Positions 16,725-24,763 are shown, counted from the stretch's first letter. The stretch: DNA of 59,147 nucleotides from Pseudomonadota bacterium (GCA_023433705.1 JAEYUC010000023.1:1-59147); one strand, 5' to 3'. Translations and numbers: made by a program. The notes: generated by a model not told the origin, from the sequence alone.

Positions 16725-17996
16725 TCAGGACGTTCCAGCTGGAACGTGCTTTGCGCGGTTAGCCTTGTCTGACTGTTGCAAGGCGACGTCGACTGCGAGG
16801 TCCATGTTCATCCGGTCGCCTCGCCAGACCGAGATCGGTTGGGTCGCAGGTGGTATGCGTCGCCAGTCTCCGAGCGGCTGAGTAAATCCGGGGGCGACGT
16901 TGTCTACCGCGTCGCCGCTTTCCTTCACGAATCGAAGTGCCCCGTCGTCCAGTCGCTCGATTCGGATCCCGCCTTCATGAACGGCTCGATGATGGAAGCG
17001 GCAGAGCGAGACGAGATTCGAAGGCTTCGTCTCGCCGCCGTTGACCCAATGCTCGATGTGATGCGCATCGATGTAGCGCGAGTTCGAGCAGCCCGGGAAG
17101 CGGCAGCCCTTGTCTCGAGCCGCCAGAAGACGACGGAGTGGGGCGGAGATCGTGCGGGTCTTGCGGCCCACGTTGAGCGGCTCGCCATCTTCGTTTTCGA
17201 CCAGGGCAACAATGCTCGCATCGCACGAGAGTCGGCGCGCAGTCTCGGCGGCCATCGAAGGGCCGTGTTCGAATTCGCAGCAACCCGCGGTGCGATCGCG
17301 CAGAGTTTCCGCCGCCACGTGCACCACGATCTGGTGACGATCCGTTCCGGGCAATTCGAAGGCCTCATGCGCGACGAAGCTTTCAGCCACCAGCGCGAGT
17401 GCGTCCGCACGGCGAGCACTGAAACGAACTCGCTCCTTTGACGTTCCAGCTGGAACGTTCTCGATCGCAATATCGAGTGCCTTGAGCACCAGCGCACCCA
17501 CCTCAGCAGTCAGGCGTGCATTAATGATAAGTGAGCCGTCGTCGTCGTACCGGTACATCAGGCTGCGGTTTTGCTGTTGGATGGCCTCGCGGGAAAGTTC
17601 CTCGGCTTCCTTGCAACGACGGAAGGCGCGCACGAGTTTCTCGACATGGTTCGCCGTACCGTGCTCGGCGATCATGAGGAAGTAGGCCTCTGTCTCGGGA
17701 ATCGCCACACGCGTGATCTCACGCACCTTCGAGTAGCTGATCTGTCCGCTCTCCATCGCCGCGGAGAGTTTCGGCAAATTCTCGAGCGCGCGCCCGACAC
17801 GCACCTTCTCTCGGGCCGCGCCCATCGCGATTCCACACTTCCAGTTCAACCAATGCGCGCAAGACTGCGTAGAGGCATCCGCCCAGCCATTCCGCCGATC
17901 GAACTCGGCGATGAGCATGAGCCAGCGATGATGCGCGGCATTCATGTGACCGGTGAAACCGCAGATCTCCGCGGCGAGTTCGTCGATGGGACGCAT
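16725..17996 (-). CDS. DUF222 domain HNH endonuclease carrying two in-frame palindrome copies
   Basis: 423 aa from the ATG of MRPIDELAAEICGF, which has GGAGG five bases upstream; a GTG six bases earlier is possible. The N-terminal two thirds are a DUF222 domain (NGWADASTQSCAHWLNWKCGIAMGAAREKVRVGRAL near 35-70). The C-terminal part is an HNH nuclease: CRFPGCSNSRYIDAHHIEHWVNGG, then NLVSLCRFHHRAVHEGG near 300-345 with the His-Asn-His metal site. This family is multicopy in many genomes and its substrate is unknown. Two copies of the 18-bp palindrome are translated as V-P-A-G-T-S: one near residue 180 (IENVPAGTSKE), the other as the final residues (KHVPAGTS, stop). A remnant of a related gene lies at 37414-37519. 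Confidence 0.88.
   Translation of the reverse strand: MRPIDELAAEICGFTGHMNAAHHRWLMLIAEFDRRNGWADASTQSCAHWLNWKCGIAMGAAREKVRVGRALENLPKLSAAMESGQISYSKVREITRVAIPETEAYFLMIAEHGTANHVEKLVRAFRRCKEAEELSREAIQQQNRSLMYRYDDDGSLIINARLTAEVGALVLKALDIAIENVPAGTSKERVRFSARRADALALVAESFVAHEAFELPGTDRHQIVVHVAAETLRDRTAGCCEFEHGPSMAAETARRLSCDASIVALVENEDGEPLNVGRKTRTISAPLRRLLAARDKGCRFPGCSNSRYIDAHHIEHWVNGGETKPSNLVSLCRFHHRAVHEGGIRIERLDDGALRFVKESGDAVDNVAPGFTQPLGDWRRIPPATQPISVWRGDRMNMDLAVDVALQQSDKANRAKHVPAGTS
16730..16747. repeat. Dispersed 18-bp palindrome, copy 3
   Basis: ACGTTCCAGCTGGAACGT, a fully self-complementary copy. It codes for the last residues of the HNH protein and sits in the convergent junction with the DegP-like gene. 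Its 3' neighbour sequence is the one that recurs, decayed, beside copy 7. Confidence 0.92.
17441..17458. repeat. Dispersed 18-bp palindrome, copy 4 (inside HNH gene)
   Basis: ACGTTCCAGCTGGAACGT, identical to copy 3 and 694 nt away from it within the same gene. It is in the reading frame that gives V-P-A-G-T-S at the boundary between the DUF222 N-terminal part and the ESFVAHEAF region. A DUF222 protein has no reason to contain this hexapeptide twice, so the repeat has probably inserted or been copied. Confidence 0.92.
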
Positions 17997-18153
17997 GGAC
18001 ACCTCCGTGTGGCCAAACTAGCTACTGTGATTGTGTACAGTATACGCGCTGTCAAAGAAGATTGCACCCAGAACGTGTCGCCTTTCTGACGAATGCACGT
18101 TGGCAAACTAGTTAGTGAGCGGTGTTTGTGCGATTCCGTTCACGCTCACCGGG

Positions 18154-18762
18154 ATGACGTTCTCTTACGATTCACGCATGTTGGGCCGGGACCCGGAATC
18201 GCGCGATTTCATGATCGCCTTCACGGCCACCTGTCTGGTCGCAGGCGGGTTCGTCGCTTATGCACACTGGATCGCGCCCGATCGGGCGAAGCCGGGCGCG
18301 CAGGGCACGCAAGTCGATGTGCGAGTCGCCGTGCGCGACGCCACGCCAAGCGCTGCCCGCGAGAGCCATGAAGACTCGATAAACTCGCATGCAAATCCGC
18401 CACAAGTCATCGCAACCGTCTACGAATGCAACGACGACAACGGGCGAGTGTTGAGCGACCAGCCATGCGGCGATGACGCCCAGGTTCGTCACATCGAGAT
18501 GCCAAACCTCATGCGGGCGCAACCGAATTCCAATTCGTCGCGACCGGCCACGCCAAGCGGGTCGACCCGCACCCGCGCGGCTCGAGCTCCGATCGAACAG
18601 GGCACGAGTCGCAATGAAGCCCGCTGCGAATCAATCGACGCACGCATCAATGACATCAACGCGCGCATGCGCCAAGGCTACACGAGTCTTGAAGGAGAAT
18701 ACTTCCGCCAGCGACTGCGCGAGCTGAGCGATCTGCGCTGGGTAGCGAATTGCCATCGCTGA
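18154..18762 (+). CDS. DUF4124-like protein with N-terminal membrane anchor
   Basis: 202 aa from the ATG of MTFSYDSRMLGRD; a GTG at 18115 and an ATG at 18178 are alternatives, and none has a strong ribosome binding site. An N-terminal hydrophobic segment (FMIAFTATCLVAGGFVAYAHW) anchors it. The middle has VYECNDDNGRVLSDQPCGDDAQVRHIEM, close to the DUF4124 pattern Y-x-C-x-D-x-x-G-x-x-x-x-S-x-x-P-C found in many gammaproteobacterial periplasmic proteins. A Ser/Arg/Pro-rich linker leads to a charged helix (CESIDARINDINARMRQGYTS...RLRELSDLRW) of the type common at the end of DUF4124 proteins. Function is unknown. It is divergent from the HNH gene. Confidence 0.7.
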   Translation: MTFSYDSRMLGRDPESRDFMIAFTATCLVAGGFVAYAHWIAPDRAKPGAQGTQVDVRVAVRDATPSAARESHEDSINSHANPPQVIATVYECNDDNGRVLSDQPCGDDAQVRHIEMPNLMRAQPNSNSSRPATPSGSTRTRAARAPIEQGTSRNEARCESIDARINDINARMRQGYTSLEGEYFRQRLRELSDLRWVANCHR

Positions 18763-18816
18763 CGCTCACATGTGTCCGGTGTGACGCGGTGGCGTGAGCA
18801 AGGCAGATCGCGATTT

Positions 18817-19893
18817 TCAGCCCCACGGCGCCAATCTCCTCTCACCCAGCAACCGATTGTCGACGTTCCGGCCGGAACGTTCGCGCACGCTGCTGTGCGA
18901 GGCGTGGTGGAACCTCCGCCGGTATTCGGCCGGCGACATCCCGAGCACGCGCTTGAATACGCGCCGGAAGGTGCCGGTGTCTTCATAACCCACCGAGTTC
19001 GCGATCTGTTCGACCGTGTCGCGCGTGAACTCGAGTCGCTCGCGCCCGCGCGCGATGCGCAAACGCTGGTGGTATTCCCCGGGTGTCACACCGGTTGCGG
19101 CGGCGAAGCGCCGCTGAAACGTACGCGCACCGAGCCCGGCGCGCGCCGCGAGAGTCGTGACGCTCCCGGTCCGGGCGGGATTCGCCTGCAGCCAGTGCTG
19201 CACGGCGAGGATCGCCTTGTCTCCATGTTGGAGCCGCGGCGCGAAATTTCCGAAGTAACGCTGCTCGCGGCCGCGCGGGTCCATCAGCATGAAGTGGGCG
19301 GTGCTGCTCATCACCGTGGCGCCCAGCAGTCGCTCGACCAGCTTGAGCCCCATGTCCGCCCACGCGAGCACGCCGCCGGCGGTGACTAGATCGTGATCGT
19401 CGATCACGAGCAGGTCGGGGTTGACGATGACGTCGGGAAAGCGGCGCTGCAGCTCCTCGGCGAACATCCAGTGCGTGGTCGCGCGCCGTCCGGCTAACAA
19501 ACCCGATTCCGCCAGCAGGAACACGCCGCCACACACCGCGGCAACGATGGCGCCGCCGGAGTGTCGTTCGCGTATCCAGGCGACGCATTCCGGCGCGATG
19601 CGCGGCTGCGGCGGTGCGATCTGGCAGGCAGGCACGATGACCACCTCGGGCAGTCGGCCATCGCCCGCGGACGTTTCGAACGTGCACCGCAACTGTCCGC
19701 GGTGGTCGGGCTGCCAATGCGTCACGCGCAGCACGGGCTCCGCAGAACCCGCATGCTGGCGCGCGAAGAAGTCCGCGTAGCCGAAGAGATCAGTTAGTCC
19801 GTGAACGGACGTCGTCTGCGCGCCCGCGAATTGCACGATGGCGATCTCGATCGGCTTCTTCGTGCTTGGCAGTTTCGGCTTGGTTTTTGTCAT
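18817..19893 (-). CDS. GlxA family (DJ-1/PfpI plus AraC-type HTH) transcriptional regulator
   Basis: 358 aa from MTKTKPKLPSTKKPIEIAIVQFAGAQTTSV. Residues 15-195 are a DJ-1/PfpI-like domain with the nucleophile-elbow region IVAAVCGGVFLLAESGLLAGRRATTHW near 110-135. The C-terminal 100 residues are an AraC HTH (AARAGLGARTFQRRFAAATGVTPGEYHQRL; SVGYEDTGTFRRVFKRVLGMSPAEYRRRF). After the normal family end at YRRRF there is a tail of some 30 residues (SVRERSGRNVDNRLL...) that contains the translated palindrome copy 5, so the native C-terminus looks extended by the repeat. It is divergent from the lipase-like gene at 19938, which it may regulate. Confidence 0.88.
   Translation of the reverse strand: MTKTKPKLPSTKKPIEIAIVQFAGAQTTSVHGLTDLFGYADFFARQHAGSAEPVLRVTHWQPDHRGQLRCTFETSAGDGRLPEVVIVPACQIAPPQPRIAPECVAWIRERHSGGAIVAAVCGGVFLLAESGLLAGRRATTHWMFAEELQRRFPDVIVNPDLLVIDDHDLVTAGGVLAWADMGLKLVERLLGATVMSSTAHFMLMDPRGREQRYFGNFAPRLQHGDKAILAVQHWLQANPARTGSVTTLAARAGLGARTFQRRFAAATGVTPGEYHQRLRIARGRERLEFTRDTVEQIANSVGYEDTGTFRRVFKRVLGMSPAEYRRRFHHASHSSVRERSGRNVDNRLLGERRLAPWG
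18863..18880. repeat. Dispersed 18-bp palindrome, copy 5
   Basis: ACGTTCCGGCCGGAACGT, perfectly symmetric, inside the last codons of the GlxA-type gene. The frame differs from the HNH copies, giving E-R-S-G-R-N-V-D rather than V-P-A-G-T-S. The repeat is therefore conserved as DNA and not as peptide. Confidence 0.92.
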
Positions 19894-19937
19894 TTTCCGC
19901 CATCCCGTGCGGCAAGCCTCGCCGATATCTTGCGCGA

Positions 19938-20753
19938 ATGAAAGAAGAGACATTTTCCGGGCGCGGTGGTACGCAACTTCACCTGCGGTCGTGGCGCCCC
20001 GAAATGGCGCAGGCGATCGTCGTCATCGTGCACGGCGTCAATTCTCACGGTGGTCAGTACCTTTGGACGGGCGAACAGCTTGCGAAGGCGGGCTTCGTCG
20101 TCTATGCGCATGACCATCGAGGTCGGGGAAAATCCGACGGCCCGCGCTTCTACATAGACGATATCAGCGACTACACCGAGGACCTGGGCACGGTGATCGC
20201 GCTCGCCAAGTCACGCGACCCGGGGTTGCGCGTATTCGTGCTGGGACACAGCGCCGGCGGTGTCGTCTCGTGCACCTGGGCCCTCGACCACCAGCGGGAG
20301 ATCGCGGGGTTCGTCTGCGAGAGCTTTGCATATCGCGTGCCGGCGCCGGCGCCGGTGCTGGCGCTGGTGCGCTTCTTCGGGCGGATCGCGCCCAAACTAC
20401 CCGTGCTCAAACTGAAGATGAAGGACTTCACGCGCGACCCGCGCGCGCTGGCCGAGCTCGAAGCCGACCCGCTGTGCCGCGGCGAAATTCAGCCGGCGCG
20501 AACCGTCGCCGCGCTGCTGAAAGCCACGGACCGAATGAAGGCGGAATTCGGCACGTTGAAGCTGCCGCTGCTGATCATGCACGGCACACTCGACAAGGCG
20601 ACGGTCCCCGCCGGCAGCCAGGAGTTCTACGACCACGCGGGCTCCGCGGACAAGACGCTCAAACTGTACGAGGGACACTTTCACGATCTGCTCAACGACA
20701 TCGGCAAGGAACAGGTGCTGGCCGAGATCGTTGCGTGGATCCGCGCGCACTAG
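19938..20753 (+). CDS. Monoacylglycerol-lipase-like alpha/beta hydrolase
   Basis: 271 aa. A serine aminopeptidase S33/monoglyceride lipase fold: IVHGVNSHGGQY near 30-41 (oxyanion HG motif), YAHDHRGRGKSDGPRFYIDDISDYTEDL near 58-85, the nucleophile in VLGHSAGGVVS near 108, Asp in HGTLDKATVP and His in EGHFHDLLND near the end. No signal peptide, so cytoplasmic or membrane-peripheral. It is divergent from the GlxA-type regulator by about 45 nt. An AGGAG overlapping its stop codon serves the truncated reading frame at 20764, suggesting a second gene once followed in an operon. Confidence 0.9.
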   Translation: MKEETFSGRGGTQLHLRSWRPEMAQAIVVIVHGVNSHGGQYLWTGEQLAKAGFVVYAHDHRGRGKSDGPRFYIDDISDYTEDLGTVIALAKSRDPGLRVFVLGHSAGGVVSCTWALDHQREIAGFVCESFAYRVPAPAPVLALVRFFGRIAPKLPVLKLKMKDFTRDPRALAELEADPLCRGEIQPARTVAALLKATDRMKAEFGTLKLPLLIMHGTLDKATVPAGSQEFYDHAGSADKTLKLYEGHFHDLLNDIGKEQVLAEIVAWIRAH

Positions 20754-20763
20754 GAGTTTCACC

Positions 20764-20805
20764 ATGCCCGTTTTCAAGACCCGCGAAGGTGTCGAGATGG
20801 GCTGA
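20764..20805 (+). pseudogene. Truncated start of a lost downstream gene
   Basis: A 13-codon frame, MPVFKTREGVEMG then stop, begins 7 nt after a perfect AGGAG site. The sequence resembles the opening strand of alpha/beta hydrolases (M-P-x-F-x-T-x-D/E-G-V-x). It breaks off where the coding sequence of the convergent Sir2 gene begins, and its antisense supplies the last Sir2 residues. I read it as the 5' remnant of a gene cut by a deletion or rearrangement. The hydrolase assignment is inference from so few residues, and a short leader peptide is the alternative. Confidence 0.5.
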
Positions 20806-21598
20806 GGTTCTCCAATACCTCGTCGCACGGCGCGCTGACCTTCAAGGTCAACAGATGGTCGGCGCGTGTGCGACCGAGATTGACCGCGGCGATGGGTTTT
20901 CCGGCGGCCGCCGCCGCTTCCGCGAAGCGGAAGCCCGAATACACCATGAGCGACGTGCCCACGATCAGCAGCGCATCCGCCTGCGCGATTTCCTCGAACG
21001 CGCGATCGACGCGCTCGCGGGGGACGGATTCGCCGAAGAACACGACGTCGGGCTTCAGGATGCCACCGCATTCGGGACAGTCGGGGACGAGGAATCCGCC
21101 GTAGTCGCGGCCGTCGATGTCGACGTCGCCATCGGGCGCGATGCGTCCTTCGATCCCGGCCCATTCGGGATTGCGCGCCAGCAGCTGGATCTGTAGATCC
21201 CCGCGCGGCAGCGAGTGTCCGCACTGCATGCAGCGCACGAGATGCAACCGGCCGTGCAGGTCGATGACGTCGCGGCTGCCCGCGGCCTGGTGCAGCCCAT
21301 CCACGTTCTGCGTGATCACGAGCGACACGGGCCCGTTCGCTTCCATCCGCGCGAGCGCGCGATGCGTGGCGCTGGGTCGGGCGCGCCCGATGTGGGGCCA
21401 GCCCACGGTGCTGCGCGCCCAATAACGCTGGCGCACCCGCGGGTCGGTCATGAACGGGCGGAACTCCACGGGTCGTGCGCGTTTCCACTCGCCGTGCTCG
21501 TCGCGGTAATCGGGAATGCCGGAGCTCGTGCTCACGCCCGCGCCGGTGAGCGCCGCGATGCGCGTGTGAGAGCGGATGAAGTCGAGTAGTTCGTTCAT
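20774..21598 (-). CDS. Sir2 family NAD-dependent protein deacetylase
   Basis: 274 aa from MNELLDFIRSHTRIAALTGAGVSTSSGIPDYR. NAD-binding motifs are present: GAGVSTSSGIPDYR at 19-32, TQNVDGLHQAAGS near 110-122 and DLHG with the catalytic His near 127. The zinc site has CMQCGH and CPECGG near 137 and 190, and VGTSLMVYSGFRFAE lies near 227. These enzymes deacylate lysines using NAD. The ATG overlaps the stop of the upstream PhyH-like gene (ATGA), implying translational coupling. The last nine residues (SPSRHLRGS) are encoded by the antisense of the truncated frame at 20764, so the native C-terminus seems replaced. Confidence 0.92.
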   Translation of the reverse strand: MNELLDFIRSHTRIAALTGAGVSTSSGIPDYRDEHGEWKRARPVEFRPFMTDPRVRQRYWARSTVGWPHIGRARPSATHRALARMEANGPVSLVITQNVDGLHQAAGSRDVIDLHGRLHLVRCMQCGHSLPRGDLQIQLLARNPEWAGIEGRIAPDGDVDIDGRDYGGFLVPDCPECGGILKPDVVFFGESVPRERVDRAFEEIAQADALLIVGTSLMVYSGFRFAEAAAAAGKPIAAVNLGRTRADHLLTLKVSAPCDEVLENLSPSRHLRGS

Positions 21599-22293
21599 CG
21601 CGGCAGGAGCGGCGGTTGCGCCATGAATCGCGGGCTCGAGCCTCGATGAGGCTGGCCGGCATGCACGATGAATGGATGACATAGATAGACGGTGCCGGCC
21701 TCGCCGCACGCGAGGGCCTCGCGGCAATGCGCCGTCTCCGAGAAGCCATTGGCGGCGAGCTCGCGCAGCGACAGGCCGGCCTCGCCGGCGGGTTCGAGGA
21801 TGCGCGCCATGTCGATGTGCGAGCCGACGCGGATGCGCGTCGGTGCATCGTTTTCAGCAACATTCGAGAACAGGAACAACATCAGCAGCGCGCGGCCCCG
21901 CGAGCGCGCATTCACGCGCCACGAAAGGAAGTCGGGATCCTCGTGACCGAAACTGGGATCGACGTGCCAGCCGGTATCGCCCGGATCCTCGTCGTGCGGA
22001 AAACGGACGGGAAAGGTCCCCATGCTCATGCACGGCAGCCACTTGCCGACGCCGACGAGCTGGTCGAATGCCTCGTGAAGCGGACGCGTGTTCGCGGCCT
22101 GGACGAAGGGAGCCTGTGTGTACATCCCCAGGCGAATCACCGGCCGGGTCCACGTGGCTTCCTCATCGGGGTCGCAACCCGTGTCTTTCCACAGGATCGC
22201 GCGCGCCTCTTCCGCGAGCTCGCGCGGAAACGCCCGCTCGACCTTTACGAAGCCATCCGTTGCAAATCGCTCGAGTTGTCCGGCAGTCAGCAT
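21595..22293 (-). CDS. Phytanoyl-CoA dioxygenase (PhyH) family protein
   Basis: 232 aa. An Fe(II)/2-oxoglutarate oxygenase fold is suggested by LTAGQLERFATDGFVKVERAFP at the N-terminus (typical PhyH opening), the metal pair in TGWHVDPSFG near 128 (His-x-Asp) and the distal His plus Arg in CHPFIVHAGQPHRGSSPRFMAQ near 208-225. The reaction would be hydroxylation of a small molecule; the substrate is unknown. Its stop overlaps the Sir2 start by 4 nt, forming a two-gene operon. It is divergent from the glutathione S-transferase gene. Confidence 0.88.
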   Translation of the reverse strand: MLTAGQLERFATDGFVKVERAFPRELAEEARAILWKDTGCDPDEEATWTRPVIRLGMYTQAPFVQAANTRPLHEAFDQLVGVGKWLPCMSMGTFPVRFPHDEDPGDTGWHVDPSFGHEDPDFLSWRVNARSRGRALLMLFLFSNVAENDAPTRIRVGSHIDMARILEPAGEAGLSLRELAANGFSETAHCREALACGEAGTVYLCHPFIVHAGQPHRGSSPRFMAQPPLLPR

Positions 22294-22356
22294 GTGATTC
22301 GTCGTTTATCCATGTGTCCATTCGGCTATACAGGGAGCATCCCCCGGAGCCATTCC

Positions 22357-23007
22357 ATGAAGCCCATTATCACCGCATTCGAGCGTTCTCCCGACCGGGG
22401 CAGGGGCCTCGCGCGCGACACGCGCGTCCGCTGGGCGCTCGAAGAGGTAAATCAACCCTACGACGTCCGGCCGGTGTCGTTTGCCGCGCTCAAGGAGCCC
22501 GCGCACCTGGCGCTCAATCCATTCGGCCAGATTCCGACCTACGAGGAGGGAGATCTCGCGCTGTTCGAGACGGGCGCAATCGTGTTCCACATCGCGCAAC
22601 GCCACTCGGGACTGCTGCCGCGGGACGGCAAGGCCCGGGCGCGCGCGATCACGTGGATGTTCGCTGCACTCAATACCGTCGAGCCGCCGATCCTCGAGCT
22701 CACGTACGCGAAATTCCAGGAGGGCGACAAGCCCTGGTACGAGGAGCGGCAGCTCATGGTAAGGGATCGCGTGCGCGCCAGATTGGGCCAGCTCGCAGCG
22801 CACCTGCGCGATTCGCAGTGGCTCGACGGCGCATTCAGCGCGGGCGATCTACTCATGGTCTCCGTGTTGTTGCGACTCGAGTCGACGGGAGTCGTGAACG
22901 AATTCCCGAATCTCGCCGCGTACGTGGAGCGTGGTGAGGCGCGGCCTGCCTACCAGCGAGCGTTCGCGGCGCAGCTCGCGGCATTCAACGCTTCGAACCG
23001 GGCCTAA
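22357..23007 (+). CDS. Glutathione S-transferase family protein
   Basis: 216 aa. The thioredoxin-like N-terminal domain has RVRWALEEVNQPYDVRPVSF, then LNPFGQIPTYEEGDLALFETGAIVFHIAQRH with the cis-Pro and the Glu-Thr/Ser glutathione contact near 66-70. The all-helical C-terminal domain includes WLDGAFSAGDLLMVSVLLRL near 153-172 (N-capping Asp). These proteins conjugate glutathione to electrophiles in the cytoplasm. The ATG has a GGAG site 8 nt upstream. The stop overlaps that of the convergent LytTR regulator by 4 nt. Confidence 0.9.
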   Translation: MKPIITAFERSPDRGRGLARDTRVRWALEEVNQPYDVRPVSFAALKEPAHLALNPFGQIPTYEEGDLALFETGAIVFHIAQRHSGLLPRDGKARARAITWMFAALNTVEPPILELTYAKFQEGDKPWYEERQLMVRDRVRARLGQLAAHLRDSQWLDGAFSAGDLLMVSVLLRLESTGVVNEFPNLAAYVERGEARPAYQRAFAAQLAAFNASNRA

Positions 23008-23681
23008 CCCACCGAACTTCTCGCCTTGAACAGCCGCGCCTGGCGGCGGGACACCTCGACTTCCTGCCCATCGCGCAACCGCAGGTGCAGCCGGCCGCCT
23101 TCACCGGGTGTCACCTGCTCGATGAATTCGAGATTGACGATCTGCGCGCGGTTCGCGCGGAAGTAACGTCCCGGGTCGAGCATCGACTCGACCGCGGTGA
23201 GCGAGCGGCCGAGCAGCGGGCGTTCCTTGTCCCACAGAAGCCGCACGTAGTTGCCTTCGGCGCTGAAGGTGCTGACTTCGCGCAGCGGCACGAACCAGCA
23301 GCGATGTCCGTCGCGGATGAAGAGCTGCTCGAGCGGGGGCGCCGGGATCTTGCGCAGCGCGGCCGCGAGCCGCTCGGTTTCGATGGGCTTGAGCAGATAG
23401 TCCAGCGCGTTGACCTCGAAAGCCTTCACGGCGTACTGGTCGTACGCGGTGGTGAACACGATGCGCGGCACTTGCTCGAGCTGCGTCAGCAGATCGAAGC
23501 CCGTTCCGCCGGGCATCTGGATGTCGAGGAACACGAGGTCGGGCGACAGTCGCTCGATCGCGGCGCGCGCCTCGTCGATGTTGCTGGCCTCGCCGACGAC
23601 TTCGACCGCCGGGAACTCGTCGAGCAGCCGCCGCAGTTCGCGGCGGGCGAGGGGTTCATCGTCGACGACGAGCGCCTTCAC
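23004..23681 (-). CDS. LytTR family response regulator
   Basis: 225 aa. The receiver domain (1-115) has the acidic pair in VVDDEPLARREL, the phospho-acceptor Asp in LVFLDIQMPGGTGFDLL near 53, Thr in IVFTTAYDQYAVKAFEVNALDYLLKPI and Lys near 103. The LytTR DNA-binding domain (about 125-225) has EVSTFSAEGNYVRLLW, LLGRSLTAVESML and FRANRAQIVNLEFIEQV. It starts in an ATGA overlap with the kinase stop, so the two are translated together and form a LytS/LytR-like pair. The target is not evident, although the upstream amidohydrolase gene belongs to the same unit. Confidence 0.92.
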   Translation of the reverse strand: MKALVVDDEPLARRELRRLLDEFPAVEVVGEASNIDEARAAIERLSPDLVFLDIQMPGGTGFDLLTQLEQVPRIVFTTAYDQYAVKAFEVNALDYLLKPIETERLAAALRKIPAPPLEQLFIRDGHRCWFVPLREVSTFSAEGNYVRLLWDKERPLLGRSLTAVESMLDPGRYFRANRAQIVNLEFIEQVTPGEGGRLHLRLRDGQEVEVSRRQARLFKARSSVG

Positions 23682-24763
23682 GCGGGCAATCTCGCTTCCG
23701 CGATGGCGAGGCCTGGATTCGATAGTTCAAGCCTGAGACTCGCGCGCACGCCGAACAGCAGCCGCAATCTGCCGGCCGCGTTCCGCAGGCCGACCCCTTC
23801 GCCCGACATCGTTGCTTCCGGCCGTGGATTCTCGACCCGCAGCAGGAGTTTGTTTCCGTCGATGCGGGCCACGATGCGCAACGTGCCGCCTTCCCGAAGC
23901 TGCGCGATGCCGTGTTTGATCGCGTTCTCGACCAGCGTCTGGAGCAGCATCGCGGGGACCCGCGCGGAACGCGCCGCCGAATCGATCTCCCGTTCGACTT
24001 TCAGCCGATCTTCGAGCCGCAGCGCCTCGAGCGCGAGGTAGTCGTCGACCATCTCGAGCTCGCGTTCGAGCGTGACGAGGTCGTCCTCGCCCGAAGCGAG
24101 TGTGTAGCGCAACATGCGCGCGAGCTGCGTCACGGCCTCGCGTGCGCGGGTCGGATCATCAGCGATCAGCGAACGCAGCCCGTTCAGCGCGTTGAAAAGG
24201 AAATGCGGATTGAGCTGCGACTTGAGCAGGAGCAACTCGGACTGGTGGCGATGGCGCATCGTCGCGAAGGCGAGGTACAACGCCACCCACGCGATGTGGA
24301 GCAGCAGGATCAGGATGTAGAGATTGCGCAGTTGTCCGCTCTCGGACAGCCGGTGGTAGAAGGCCGCGGTCAGCGGCGGGACGGGCGTTCCGTACACCGC
24401 CTGCGACAACGCCAGCGTCAGTAGATAGGAAGCGGTGCCGATGACCAGCGTGCCGACAATGACTCTTCCCAGCAGCGCGGCGGGCGGCAGCGACAGCCAG
24501 CGGTAGCGCTGGATGACCCACCGCAGCAGGTGCGTGAGGGCGATGCCGCCGAGCGCCGCTCCACCCCAGAGCACCTTTGCCTTGGTCCACGGCTGCGAGG
24601 CGAAGATGACTTCGCCGGATGTCTGCGCGAAGTAGTAGAAGCCCCAGCCGAAGAGCTGCAGCGCCCAGTAGGCGAGCGCGCTGCCGCCTATCTTGCGTCG
24701 GCGGCCAGCGTCTGCCGATCGATCGGCTCGCCGCGCAGGATGATCTTGTCGATGCGTGTCCAT
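23678..24763 (-). CDS. LytS-type sensor histidine kinase
   Basis: About 361 aa if the ATG at 24763 is used. That start overlaps the end of the amidohydrolase gene by some 76 nt, and the region before GGSALAYWALQLFGW has no hydrophobic or conserved character, so the true start is uncertain. Four transmembrane helices fill residues about 25-160 without a sensor domain. The His_kinase block LLLLKSQLNPHFLFNALNGLRSLIADDP carries the phospho-His, and the ATPase has LLQTLVENAIKHGI (N box) and GEGVGLRNAAGRLRLLFG (G box). It is the partner of the LytTR regulator downstream. Confidence 0.85.
   Translation of the reverse strand: MDTHRQDHPARRADRSADAGRRRKIGGSALAYWALQLFGWGFYYFAQTSGEVIFASQPWTKAKVLWGGAALGGIALTHLLRWVIQRYRWLSLPPAALLGRVIVGTLVIGTASYLLTLALSQAVYGTPVPPLTAAFYHRLSESGQLRNLYILILLLHIAWVALYLAFATMRHRHQSELLLLKSQLNPHFLFNALNGLRSLIADDPTRAREAVTQLARMLRYTLASGEDDLVTLERELEMVDDYLALEALRLEDRLKVEREIDSAARSARVPAMLLQTLVENAIKHGIAQLREGGTLRIVARIDGNKLLLRVENPRPEATMSGEGVGLRNAAGRLRLLFGVRASLRLELSNPGLAIAEARLPA

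Noticed and set aside
18008..18115. Similar stretches around CAAACTAGCTACTG and CAAACTAGTTAGTG upstream of the HNH gene as possible ends of a mobile element
   Set aside because: Similarity is short and imperfect, without matching ends on the other side of the HNH gene.
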